64,000 bases of DNA from Laburnicola sp. R22_1 (taxonomy: Eukaryota; Ascomycota; Dothideomycetes; Pleosporales; Didymosphaeriaceae): contig JACONQ010000002.1 of NCBI GenBank assembly GCA_014281115.1, forward strand, positions 4,526,001-4,590,000, in the 5' to 3' direction. The translations under genes were made by a program, and so were the position numbers. Of the stretch, positions 43,500 through 55,535 are shown piece by piece. Under the pieces are notes generated by a model. The model worked only from the letters and a program-made list of their open reading frames with translations. It ran no database searches and was not told the DNA's origin. Within the stretch, counting starts at the first letter, position 1. The number at the start of each line of letters is the position of its first letter.

Positions 43500-45345
43500 A
43501 CATGGATGGCAAGCGAGCGGCGCAGGCAAGCGAGCGGCGCACCCCATCAACTTTTCGCACCTTTGAAGTCGCGCAGCTCAACCACAATATAATATACTAT
43601 ATAGATTTTGATACAATAGATTAAGCAGTATTTAAAGTATCTTTTTGCACGTACGTGAGTTATGCCCAAGCTCTCTGCACCTTGTGCAGCGCGCCAAACC
43701 TGGCGGCTCAGGCCTGATCGCTCTCCACTTTGACGCTGTTCATGCTCTATCTGCTGGTCAGCCGCCTTTTGAGCAAGTATATTCTCTCCCTCTCCCTTTG
43801 TTAAGGTCCCCTGCTTCTGTATCCGCTTCTTTTGCGCTGTCTACGCTTAGTTGCTGCCTTATTGGCTCTCTCAAGGCTAGTAATCCGATCGCGCATAAGC
43901 TCAGCTGAGAGCATCATTACTTCAGCACCCTTCTTAAGTTGATTAATCGCCTGAATAATAGAGGCAGGCGAGGAGCTCTTGTGCCGTTGAACGCGCTCAC
44001 GGATTAGAGTTGATTGAGCCTCAAGCTCACGTATGTTGCTCGGCGTTTTGGCTTCCCAGAGAGCCTCTGGCAGAGCAGCTGGTGAAGGCGTACGAAGCTG
44101 CACATCCAGCTTTGACAGAACAGCTTCAGGCTGGAGAGGAACAAGGCCTGCGCCTCGAAAGGCTGAACAGATATTGGCTGATGTAAATGATTGCTCAAAG
44201 GCTGTCTTGAAGGCTGGCAGGAATTCAAGCTTCGTGATGTGGTTGATGTAGTTACGGATCAGAGCCTCAACCTCTCGGCTGTACGCGCGCTTTAACGGCG
44301 AGAAGCAGCCCACATCAAGTGGCTGCAGCAGATGCGAGGAGTGAGGCGGCATGCAGAGCGTGTAGATGTTGTTCTCCTTGCAGAGCTGTTGAAATTCAAG
44401 AGAGTGGTGGCTCGCATGGCCATCAAGGATAAGCAGCCTACGCGTGCTAACAATCTGGGTCTCTGTATGCTTGATAAAGTGCTTTAGCCACTCAACTCTA
44501 AGCTTGTTCGTCGTCCAGCCGTTGTCGCTAAGAGATATAGCCCAATCGCGCGGGATATCCTCCTCGTACCAAGCAGATAGGTGGTGCTGGCCAGCAAAGA
44601 TGATAAACGGTGGGATAGCCCAGCCAGCAGCGTTGATTGCTTGGACAAGTGTCACCCACTCGCGGTTCCTAGGCTGGACAGCCTTTGGCCGGCCTCTCCT
44701 CTCTGACCCTGTAACAACGAGCTGAGTCGTAATCTTGCCCATTATGAAGCCAGCCTCATTAAAATTGTAGACGTCCTCATCGCAGATGCCGTACCTGGCC
44801 TTAGTCTGCTCTACAAGCTTGAACCAGGCGCTAATTAGGATAGGATCCTCACAGAGAGCTCTCTGTCTATCGTAGGCTCGGTTAAAACACGTCTTAAGAG
44901 AGTCTGTACGCCTAACAAAGTTGGCTGGCCACTTCTGTCCAACCTGGCCTGCGCCGCGCGCAGCTAGCAGCTTATCTGCCATATCGCGAATTGCTAAGTA
45001 GGTAGGCGAAAATCCACGTAGGTCCAGATCAAGTATATGACGAATTATCACCTCCTCTTCTAGCTGGGTAAGCTTCTTCGAGTTGGGCTGGCAATCGCGT
45101 CGCGTAGGTCTCCCAGCGCGTTGGCGGCGGAGCGTTGTTTCGGGTACATTGTAGACTGCTGCAGCAGCTCGGTTGCTTTAGATCTGGCTGGTATTGATTA
45201 AAAAGATGGCAAGCTAAACATCTGCTTCCTTTGAAGCCATTTGAGTGTTGTGGCGTGGAGTTGTTGTAGGACGCGTTTAGAGCGGGTGCGAAAGTTGATG
45301 GGGTGCGCCGCTCGCTTGCCTGCGCCGCTCGCTTGCCATCCATGT
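43500..45345 (-). mobile_element. Pogo/Fot-like DNA transposon Pg6, least mutated
   Basis: 1846 bp, TA duplication 43498-43499 and 45346-45347. TIR of about 57 bp starting ACATGGATGG. The 17-bp unit GGCAAGCGAGCGGCGCA is repeated twice head to tail at 43508-43524 and 43525-43541, and again inverted at the right end. Confidence 0.93.
43632..45240 (-). pseudogene. Pg6 pogo-like transposase, almost intact
   Basis: From the ATG at 45240 two stops occur early (TAG 45216-45214, TAA 45180-45178), then 416 or more codons are open to about 43801. HTH (AAAAVYNVPETTLRRQ), CENP-B-type HTH (LDLRGFSPTYLAI, NFVRRTDSL), DDE_1 core, basic tail. The second Asp ([11 protein letters not shown]) and third Asp ([10 protein letters not shown]) are present; the first is Asn (YNFNEAGF, codon 44760-44758). 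A frame change after KRQRKRS separates the core from the CCHC knuckle CTRCRELGHNSRTC near 43632-43700. So it is dead in four ways, though recently active by composition. Confidence 0.88.
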
Positions 45346-45462
45346 TAAAACATAGCTAGAGGCATATTTATACAAAAAACCCTATATAAAGATTAATTAA
45401 ATACCTAGCAATACTCATATTAGCTTTAGAGGTTAGAACTTATAAAAATCTCTAGAAACTAT

Positions 45463-45646
45463 TAAAAATCTTTATCGTATAGAGATTCTAACCAAGGTAG
45501 AGTCTGCGCTATACACAGAGAGGAGTAAAATAAAAGACACTAAAATCTAGTACCTAGCATATAGTAGTAGTAATAAAATATACATAAAATAATAATAATT
45601 TTATTATTAACTTTCTGCATAGTAGTATTAGCAACAATAGTTAATT
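45463..45646 (-). mobile_element. Family S copy b (184 bp, truncated), perfect 12-bp duplication
   Basis: Flanked by TCTAGAAACTAT at 45451-45462 and 45647-45658. Contains the last 184 bp of family S in reverse orientation; the common terminus is at 45463. Confidence 0.8.
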
Positions 45647-45667
45647 TCTAGAAACTATATAAATTAT

Positions 45668-46979
45668 TAGAAAGAGAAACATCGCAGACCTTTTAGTATA
45701 TAGTACAACACTGTAAGAGAAAAATATAAGTGTGCTAAAAATATATTAAAAAAAGTAAAGCAGCTTAGAGATAGATAGGTTAGGCTAGAAACTATTCGTT
45801 AGCACGTGCAAATTGACCCCTCCTACTAGAGGTAGTTAATTATAAAATATACTAGGTACTAAAGTAATAACATAACACGCGGTTGCCTACATAGACGCAA
45901 TATAAAATTCGCAACTAGAGATTAAGTATTTATCTATTCACCACCTAATAATAATACATTTAATTGTCGCGCAAGACCTTAAGGTTACTATATTTATCCC
46001 TCACCCCAAAGACGCCATTGCCATTATTACTAAATGTGTGGTATTGCGTCCCTACCTAGGAGACGTAAACAACAACGCGGCTAGGTATAACATAGCTAGG
46101 TATAATAGCCAGACGCTACTTAATATTAAAAATCGCATAGTCTATACTAAGAACCTATATAGTAAGTAGATAGCTACCATAGAATTAGATTGCTATATTA
46201 AGTAGAATATAGATGTTAGTAAGTAGAAGTCTAGAATTAAAGACAGAATAAGCCTTATAATATGGATTGCCCTGTGCTAGTTTAGATATAAGGTGCTTAC
46301 AACTATTAAGGATAAAAACTAAAAGAATATAGACATTTTTATAAAGTAAGAGTCTAGACTAGTGGCTATATACCGCTACATAGCTTATAGGAGTAATTAC
46401 TACTAAAGGCTATAAACAATATTAAATCTCTAATTAATAGCTTATTGTTTCTATAATAACAGCTATACTAAGTAGGTGCTAGAGGCGTAGAGAATATACA
46501 AGTACGCGCTCATACTATAGGATTTCTATAGGAGATAGGTAGAGTGATAGCTAGGTGTCTAAAGGTTAATAGATTAATAGGCTGTTAGCGAAGGATAGTA
46601 GGATGCTATTTAGTGTTAGGAGTGGGCGCACGCACAATTTATTATATATTACAGCAGTGGTAGAGTATATATATAGGAGTTTTAAGTAGTGGATTATCTA
46701 GTAACGCGGCGAAAGGTTAAAAGGTGGGTGTTAATTATCTAGTAACGTAGCGGGTGGGCAAGTAAGTTAGAGTATTATTGTTATAAGTTTGTTGTCTTAA
46801 AAGCTAGAGGGAAAACGTTGGTAAAACTTTAACGCGCTCTAGTTCTAGGGCTTAGCGCTCGCACATAATATTACGTTACGTGGGCGCCAGTAACGCAATA
46901 AAAAAAAGTAGTAATTGAATGCAGTGGGGCTACTTAAAAACTAATAAGTGGAGGCAGTTTATACTCCTGCCTAGGAGGG
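45668..46979 (-). mobile_element. Family Y copy e (full length, 1312 bp), perfect 13-bp duplication
   Basis: Flanked by CTATATAAATTAT at 45655-45667 and 46980-46992. Uninterrupted, the best reference copy of the family. Its target site overlaps the right duplication of S copy b, so Y inserted after S. The plus strand from about 46020 to 46560 reads as one frame with mostly TAG/TAA interruptions, shared with copy b; no family recognised. Confidence 0.85.
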
Positions 46980-47040
46980 CTATATAAATTATAAATCTAA
47001 TAGGAAGAGTTACCTACTATATTCTAGACACTCTAACGTA

Positions 47041-48881
47041 TCCTATTAGCGAGCGGGTCAGATTAGCGAGCGGGTTAGTTTTTGCCAAGACTACAACACC
47101 TTATAATAACTTATTATGTCTTAACAACGCAACGCGTTATTATCTAATAAAGAAGGCAGAATTTAGCTTGTCCTTTAGGCCTATTAGAATAAACAATTTT
47201 TAAGCCTATAATGCGCCGCTAACGCGTATAACGTCCCAAAAACTATAGTAATCCGCTAATATAATAGAATCGCTACCTAAGTAGATAACCGCGCCAATAT
47301 GGCGAAGCTTACTATAACTAAAGAGGAGACGCTTATATAATACATACTCGACCTAGACTTGCGAGGATTTGCACCCTGGCTAGATAAGGTGGAGGATATG
47401 GCTAATAAACCGCTAGCTGCGTGGCACAGAGACCCTGTGGGTAAATGCTAGGCTTAACGCTTTGTAAAGCGTGTACCTGAGCTTAAAATGGCCTTTAATC
47501 GAGCGAAGGACCAATAGAGGATACGACAGGAGGATTTAGAGGTAATAAACGCGTGGTTTCGGCTTGTAGAGGAGACAAAAGCCAAGTATAGAGTGCCGGA
47601 TTAAGACGTCCATAACTTTAATAAGACTGGCTTCTAGATAGGAGTTATTAGCTTAATAAAGATTGTGACAGACTTAGAGAGACGTTCTCAACCTAATCTT
47701 GTCTAGCCAGGCGACCGCGAGTGGGTTATAGTGATCTAGAGTATTTGCGCTGCTAGGTATGCTGCCCCACTCTTTATTATTTATAAAGGGCGAGTCCACA
47801 TCTTAGTGTGGTATAAGAAGACTAGTATCCCCCGCAATTAGAAGCTTTTCGTCTCTAAGACTAGCTAGACTAACAACAAGCTTAGAGTTACGTGGTTAAA
47901 GCACTTTAACGCGTATATAAGGCCGCGTATAGTAGGATTATAGAGGTTACTTATTCTGAACGGCCATAAGAGCCACTAATCCCAAGATTTTAAGGATTAC
48001 TGCCTGGAACAGAGGATCCTAACCCTCTGTATGCCAGCGCACTCATCTTATATCCTGCAGCCACTTAATGTGGTCTATTTCGCGCCACTAAAGCTGAAGT
48101 ACTCCTAGCGCGTGCGAGACTTAGCGCGCCGACGCGTCTTTTATATTAACAAAAAGGGCTTCCTACTAGCCTTTCGCAATGCGTTTTTTAATATATTTAC
48201 ACTAGAGAATTACAGGAAAGCCTTTAAGGCCTCTAGGCTTGTTCCTTTAGACGCGTTAGTGGTGGTAGATCGCCTTAACGTGCGACTTTATACCCTACCA
48301 GGACTACCTATACTAAATAAGTCCTGGCAATTAAAAACACTAAAAAACGCTATTGAACTCTCGTTACAGACTAAGCTAGTAATAGAATCTATTAAGAAAT
48401 CACTAATTACTATTACTATAAGACTCGCACAGCTTACAAAGGGCGCTAAAAGTCTAGCTCACCAAGGTGTACTTATGATAGGCCAACTCGCTAAGCTTTA
48501 GGAGCAGATAGAGCTACTTACTAAGCGAAAATTGCGTAAAAGGAAGCGTCTCCAGCATAGTGGAGTACTTGACTTTGGCCAGGGAGCAGATTTAGTGGCT
48601 AGGAGTCCCTCTGTTAGGGCGAAATCGTCCAAAAGGGCGCGGGGTAAAGGTAACGCTAAGGGAGGGCCCCTTAACACAACGTCGCTGCGGCAACTGCGGG
48701 GGGACTAGGCACAACGCGAGAACCTGCCAGAAGGCTGAAGAGTTATCTTCTAGCTTAGATATTACCCTTAGTGGGCTGTTTTTAGATAGTGTTAATAGTG
48801 ATTCGAATTAAAGTTTGTAGTACTATAGTATTGCCAAGGAAAACTAACTCGCTCGCTAATCTAACCCGCTCGCTAATAGGA
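47041..48881 (+). mobile_element. Pogo/Fot-like DNA transposon Pg7
   Basis: 1841 bp, TA duplication 47039-47040 and 48882-48883. TIR of about 50 bp starting TCCTATTAGCGAGCGGG. ATTAGCGAGCGGGT at 47045 and 47062 (17-bp period). Confidence 0.9.
47116..48811 (+). pseudogene. Pg7 pogo-like transposase, RIP-inactivated
   Basis: Frame from ATG 47116; many TAG/TAA codons in the first 330 codons, then open for 129 codons (48112-48501). HTH region (NVPKTIVIR), CENP-B-type HTH (LDLRGFAPWL, RFVKRVPEL), DDE_1 core with all three Asp as Asn (HNFNKTGF, LLILNGHKSH, LQPLNVVYF), and a CCHC knuckle CGNCGGTRHNARTC near 48686-48728, which lies one base out of frame with the core. Ends at TAA 48809-48811. Confidence 0.82.
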
Positions 48882-48883
48882 TA

Positions 48884-50810
48884 TATTAATACTATTTCTG
48901 CTATTATTAAAAAATACTAATAAGCTAGGTGCCTACTATAATAATATTGTTAATATTATTATATAAAAGAATAGTATAACTATACCTATTATACGCAAAT
49001 AGAAATTTTTTTAATATTAGTAAGAAAGAAAGTGTGTCTTTCTTTACTAAATAAAAACTTCACTATTATTATTAATAACTTAGATATTCCTATATAGAAA
49101 GACTTTAAAAATACTTACTAATACTAGCTATAAAGTTAATACTACTATACTAAACAAAATCTTAAAATCTTGCCACTATTACTAATTATATAAGCAAGCC
49201 TTATATTGCTTTAAGTTTACTATTAAGAATAATACCTACTTTAATTATAAGATTATTATTAATATTATACGCATTAAAACTAACAACGCACTATATATTA
49301 TAAATATAGACATATTATTTTAAGCTATAATCTTCTTAAAATTAATGTCTGTATACAATATATAGAAAGCCCTTTATAGATACTAAATTAATATTTACTA
49401 AGGTCTACCTAACTATATTATATATAACCTAGGTATAAACTATAAGGGGCTAAGCACCCTTCTACTAGTTACTTAGCCTACTGCCTTAGAGCCTTAGAGT
49501 TCTAAGTCTATACTCCTACTAAGCTAAAAGTATATAAGTCTATAGCTAGAGTTACCTTTAAACTCTATTAAATCTATAAGTTTATATAGGCAAGTTTAAC
49601 CTCTTAGTCTAAAGCCCCTTATATTAAATTTAATTAACCTCTTATAATATAAAAGCTTATAAGATCTCTTTAGTATGCTAAAAATAAACTCATAAATATA
49701 AAAAAGAAGTTATAGTGTACTTTTTTACGGCTAAATAACTCTATACTTTAGTCTTAAGAGATGTAGAAAGCTATAATCTAGTCTGTAGTACCTTTAAAAT
49801 AGATCTTTAGTAAGTAGTTAAATTAGATATTAAGATCTTTTAACCCCTACAAACAAATATAAATATAATAAAGAAAGTATTAGTACCTTTTTATAAAAGG
49901 AAAACGTCCTTATTTCTTATCTAGTATAACAAGTTACTAAACTTTAATAGTAAGGAGCTATAGAAGTAAATATTACTACTAACCTTACTAAGAAACTATA
50001 TATAAAAGGCTATAATAAAATAGAATATATATAAAAGATTAAGTAAGTTTACTAGTACTTATAAAACTAAAGATTAATAAAGCCCTAAGCACCTCCTAAA
50101 AAGGAGGAAGGGGCTTAAAATATAAAGAGAAACGTCCTTAAGAACATGCTAACACAAATTATAAGCTATTTTACTAGCTTAAAGTAATTTTAAGTTATAC
50201 TAGTAGTTTAATTAAATACTAATAAATAGCTTTAAACCTTACTAGAAGTAATTACTAATTAACTTGCCTTATTAAAGTAATATACTAGAGTAGGAACTAT
50301 GCCCTTAGCCTTCTTTCTAATAATAGTAGTAATATTAGCAACTAGTAAAGTGCTAATAAAGTGCTAACGCCCTTAACTCCCTAACTTAGAATTATTTTCT
50401 AAAAGCTACTAGAATTACTAGTATTAGATATATATAATTAAGGCTAAGATTTGTAAAAATCGCCCCCTTTTAAGGAATATAGTTAATTATATTATATGTA
50501 GGCTAATAGATAAAGTAGCAGATATTACACTAGCCTTTATAAAGAAAGGAACCTATTCTAAAAATAAATGCTAGATTTTCCTAAATATAAGCTTTTATAA
50601 TAAGTTAGTAAAAAAGTAAGTATAAAATAGGTTATTTCTTAGCTAGTAAGGCAAAATCCTACTAGCTAAGTTTAATACTAACTTTATGCGCCTAGCTACT
50701 AAGGCTAATAAAGATAATTAGGAGAACCTAAAGAATATTCACTAAAGAGCCTTATATATAAATTTATAGAATAGGCTAATTATACTAGAGATTCTTAAGA
50801 ATTAGAACTT
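48884..50810. other. AT-rich RIP-mutated DNA
   Basis: No gene confidently recognised. Some plus-strand segments (about 50480-50800) look like a decayed Gag in front of the zinc-knuckle region at 51.17 kb. Confidence 0.45.
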
Positions 50811-51720
50811 TATAATACTTATACTTTTTCACGTTTTTTTTAATTACTAAGCACAGGGCTCTGCTTTTTTTGTTATGTTATTTGAGATGAAAGCCTTTGT
50901 CGTGCTACCCCTAGGTAGTTAATTTAACGCCATATAATACTTATAGATAAAGTTAATCTAGTTAAGAAAAATATTTGCTATATAAAGATATCAAAGCCTT
51001 TCTACGCAATAGCCTCTTTCTTTACTAAGTTTATAAACACTATAGATTAGAAACGTATATATTTTAGTACTATAAAAACTACTAAAGCAAACTTTCTAAA
51101 GACTAAAAAGCGCGCTAAATAGGTTTGTAAGGAGGAGTTAAAGAAGCGCTATAAGGAGGGAGCATACTTTTACTATAGTAAAAAGGGCTATAGTATTTAG
51201 AACTATTACTTCTAAGCTGCTATACCCCTAACTTAAGCTAGGTTAGGTAAAACCTAAAAAATAAATAGTAGTAATAAGGACGTTAACAGCTTAGTAGAGT
51301 TAAAAACTAGTTTTTCCCCTTAAAAGTTATTAAAGAAAGGAGATAAAGCTAGTTATAAAGAAAATAAAGAAGAAATTTAACATATATAAAAAGATATAGC
51401 TGGATTTAATACTAATTACTATAAATACTTTTATTAATAATATTGCCTTTATATATACTATACTTTATTTAGGGTGTTTAACTACTACTTTTATATTTAA
51501 GAAGTTTGCTAGAAAAGCTAACCTATAATATATTAGTTTAAATAATCTCTATTAAGTAATAGAATTTAGAAAAGTAACCTTCTTAGTCTATAAAGTCACT
51601 TATATAGAAATAGCTTTAATAGAAATTCTAATATAAATATTATGTAGTAATATAATAGTTTATTATTTATATCTCTTTATAGATACTAGTAGTCGCATTG
51701 TTTATTTAGTGTTAATTACC
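50480..51720 (+). pseudogene. Possible gypsy gag/protease relic
   Basis: Near 51165-51225 a zinc-knuckle-like segment reads FYYSKKGYSI.NYYF, where Tyr stands at the expected Cys and His positions (TGC to TAC, CAC to TAC), followed around 51400-51700 by a hydrophobic segment that may be a retroviral-type aspartic protease. X copy 6 is inserted near 50.83 kb. Perhaps the 5' part of the gypsy element whose pol begins near 54.3 kb. No LTR identified. Confidence 0.4.
50824..50932 (+). mobile_element. Family X copy 6 (109 bp), perfect 13-bp duplication
   Basis: Flanked by TATAATACTTATA at 50811-50823 and 50933-50945. It ends AATTTAACGCCA with hairpin CTACC-CCTA-GGTAG just before. It retains TG and CA dinucleotides better than other copies. 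Confidence 0.85.
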
Positions 51721-51830
51721 TTTTTTAATTCCCTTTTTTATTTGAGTCTGCGTAGGTTGGGATGGAAAGGCCGCTCTAGTCTAGCGCCTAAAAATACAGT
51801 CTACTAAGTCTCCGCTAACGTAATAACAGT

Positions 51831-51994
51831 TTATAATAGAGTATAATAGTTTATAATAGTTTATAATAGTTTATAATAGTTTATAATAGTTTATAATAGT
51901 TTATATTAGTTTGTAATAGTTTATAATAGTTTATAATAGTTTATAATAGTTTATAATAGTTTATAATAGTTTATGATAGTTTATAATAGTTTAT
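51831..51994. repeat. 10-bp minisatellite TTATAATAGT, about 16 units
   Basis: Direct repeats at exact 10-bp period, with four or five single-base variants. Confidence 0.95.
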
Positions 51995-51999
51995 AAACT

Positions 52000-52860
52000 A
52001 TGCACTTACCCTATTATTTATAAGCGCTCTAACGCCTACTAAATTTACTTAAAGCGTATATAGTAAACTAAGCTCTATTATTGCTATTATTAGTAATTGC
52101 GCCGCTTACGCGTTGCGCTTATCTAATACTATAATAACTATAAGGATATAACGTATCTGTATAATACTCTTTTCTCCTAGCAACTTATTAATAAACACTT
52201 TCTTTTGCCCCTTAATCTTGCCCTTTATTACTACTATCTTAACCCGTAGCAATATAATAAACTATAATAGGAACCCTACGTGTTTATTATAGCGACTATA
52301 GTTACTAATTTATTGCTAGCCTAACTAGTATATTAGGACCGCCTTATATAGGGTAAGATATACCTTTTGCTTTCTATTAATAATACTCTAGATAGAGTAG
52401 TATTCTAGTGTAGGCATAGTAACTTTAAGTAGATAGATTAGAGCGTACTTTTAGGCGGCATTAACAGTGTCTTTAGCATTAGGACTTAGAAAGATAGTGG
52501 AAAATACAATAGTAGTAGAAGTCTCTTTAAGGTTAACTTTAATATAGAGATAGAGTATTAAGGTTAGTGTACCTATAGTATATAAGCTTCTATCTAGTAT
52601 ATATTATTTATAAGTAGTATAAACCTACTAATCTAACTATTGCTTTTAGTAATCTTTAGAGATAATAGTAGAGAGAGATAATAGTTATAGTGTTACAGTG
52701 CTAGCGCTATTATTTTATCTTTTTCCCCTTAACTCTAAACTAGTATAGTAATATGGCCTTACGTATAGTTTTGTATATAGATTGTTTTTAGTTAGAGTAG
52801 GCGTGCCAAGTCTAGTAAGCTCGCTTAGCTCGCTTGGAACGCGCTAACTCCTTTTTATTA
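52000..52860 (+). mobile_element. Diverged relative of family X
   Basis: Shares ordered blocks with X copies 2 and 7: a CTATTATTGCTATTATTAGTAA-like stretch, CAACTTATTAATAAA, GCCTAACTAGTATATTAGGA and AAGCTCGCTTAG. Divergence is too high to place exact ends; no duplication seen. Confidence 0.4.
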
Positions 52861-54290
52861 ATACCTTAAAATACTTTTTTGTGTATATAATAATAGGAGG
52901 AATATTTGCTATTATTATAATATTTTTATTAGAACCCTCTTAGTCGCAAAAAAAAAATAGATACTAGTAAGAGTCCTTAGGTTACTATGTGTTGTAGTTG
53001 CTATATACACTTTTATCCCCTCTATTCTTTAAAAGAACCTATTTTGCGTTATTATTTTATTATTATTATTATTATTACTAGTATACCTATATAGTATTAT
53101 AAGTAATAAGCAGGTAGAGATACTAGTGTGTATACTTCTTATTATTATTTTCTTTAATAGTAGTTAACTATATATAGTAATATATAGCAAGATTATAGTT
53201 GTAGTTATTCTAAAGGTGCTTCTTTAATAGGTAAAAATTCTAAAGCTTTACTATATATATAGTAGCTGTGTATACTAGACTATTATATAACTACTTATAT
53301 AGTAGCTATAGGCTAACCTCTTTAAGCTAAATAATCTAGAGATCTGTCTACACCTAGCACAAATCTAGTAGGCCTTTTAGATACTATATACCTATTTTTT
53401 TAAATATACCTTTTAGCATCTAAGTATATTATAGTATTGCCACTTTATTAATTTACACCCTCTATAGCTAGGGTGCTATAGGCTTAAAGATAAGGCGCGT
53501 TAAATTCTAGAGCAATTCTAATATAGTAAAGAAAGGAGAAAGTAGTAAAGCATATAGCAAGGTAGCGTTGCTAAGAAGTAGTTAAACCTATAATGCAGAC
53601 TTATAGAGAGCTAGTTAATAGTTTTGCTAATAGTAACGCGTTATATATACTTATAGTATATAAGTATAAAGTGGTTACTAATATATATATAGGTATAGTG
53701 CACTAAACTATTATTATGTAATTAATAACTAAGCGCATACAATATACAATTACTATAGCTAGCTAATATCCCACCTAGTAAGAATAGCCTAATAAAAACA
53801 AATATAAAAAATATAGAAATAGATATTAAGGGGCATATTAAAATAATATAGGTATATATTAATAAAAAAGGAGGACTATAAACTAGTCCTTAGTTTGATA
53901 TAGTAGAAGAAGAACGCTATATTAGTAGCCATAGGGAAATAGTCTATATATATAGAATTCTCCTATATAAGGATTAGAGATAAGTAAAGAAAATAAACTT
54001 CTACTCCTAGTTAAAAGGTCTCTGCTATATTATTTATAATCCTAAATAGGAGAAATATAAAAGAAAAGACTAGGTTAATAGTCTTTGCTACCTCTTTTAA
54101 GAATATCTAAAGGACCCTAGCTCTAAAGGCTAAAGTAAACCTAAGAGACTACCTCCCTAAGTAGCTCCTAAACTAGGTAGAAGTTTTCTTCAGGAAGCAA
54201 GCTAATTAACTTCCTCTATTATAAGGCCCTATAATTAACTACTCAATCCCCCCTTATTAAGAAGAATATAGAGACTCTAGAGATCCTCTT
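52861..54290. other. AT-rich RIP-mutated DNA upstream of gypsy RT
   Basis: No gene recognised with confidence. It may contain the decayed protease-to-RT linker of the gypsy element. Confidence 0.4.
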
Positions 54291-55251
54291 TAGGCTCCTC
54301 TATAGTATATTAAAGAAGAAGCTGCTAGTTCTCTATAAGGAACTAATAGAGTACCTTAACTATAGCTTTATTTAGCTAAGTAAATCTAGTACTATAGTAC
54401 TAGTGTTATTTGTAAGAAAACCTAAAAAACGTTTATAATCTTATATAGACTATTAGTTATTAAATACCTTATTAAAAAAAACTACTACTTTCTTTCTTTT
54501 ATTAAAGAGATATTGGAGCTTCTTACTAAGGCTAAGTAGCTAATAAAATTAGCTATAATTTAGGCCTTTTATAAGGTAAGAATAGTAAAAGAAAAGAAAT
54601 AGAAAATAGCCTTCTAAACCTAATTTAGATTATATAAGTGGCTAGTAGTCCCCTTTAGACTAGCTAATGCACTAAGCACCTTCTAGAGATATATTAACTA
54701 TGTTCTAAGAAAGTACTTAAATAACTTCTACTCTACTTATATAAATAATATCCTTATACTTTCTAGTAAATCTCTAAAGGACTATTAGAACAAAGTATAA
54801 TAGGTAGTAAAAAGGTTAGGTAAGATAAGGCTGTATTTAGGTATTAAGAAGTGCGAGTTTATAGATACTAAGACTATATACCTTAAATTTATTATAGAGT
54901 GTAGAAAGAAATTTAGTATAGACTTAAAGAAGATTAAGGCTATCTAGAACTAGGCCCCTTTTACTAATATAAAGGGTATTTAGAGTTTTTTTAGAGTTTG
55001 CTAACTTCTACTAAAAGCTTATAGAGAACTTTTTAAACGTAGTATTTTTATTAATAAAGTTAACTAGAAAGAAAACTCCCTTCTTATAGGGGCAGAAATA
55101 ATAGTAGGCCTTTAACTACTTAAAAAAGGTGTTTTGTACTAAGCCTATACTAGCCTACTTTAATTTTAAGAAAAAAGGGGTATTAGAAACTAATGTCTTA
55201 GATTAGGCCTTTACTGCCTACTTCTTGCAATTTAATATAGATAGAGTCCTT

Positions 55252-55535
55252 TATACTACTCTCGCGGTTGCGACTTTATAGTCTACTACAGCTCTTTAAT
55301 AGTCTACTAGTTAAGAGATAATATGTAACTTAGTTATACTAGATAGTAGACTATCTATTAACTACTATCGCTAATACTGCTATATAGAAAGTTAACAACA
55401 AAATTATTATTATTTTATATATATTTTGTTACTACTACTATGTACTAGTTACTAGGTTTTAGTGCCTTCTATTTTACTCCTCTCTGTGTATAGTACGGAC
55501 TTAACCTTAGAATCTCTACACAATAAAAATCTTTA
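55252..55535 (+). mobile_element. Family S copy c (284 bp), perfect 15-bp duplication
   Basis: Inserted in gypsy RNase H. Flanked by ATAGATAGAGTCCTT at 55237-55251 and 55536-55550. Starts TATACTACTCTCGCGG, ends AAAAATCTTTA. The segment GCGGTTGCGACTT near the 5' end could be a degenerate RNA polymerase III B box, but this is weak. Confidence 0.85.

Noticed and set aside
45029..45343. 104-codon minus-strand frame starting in the Pg6 right TIR
   Set aside because: It reads the TIR and is out of frame with the transposase, whose ATG is at 45240.
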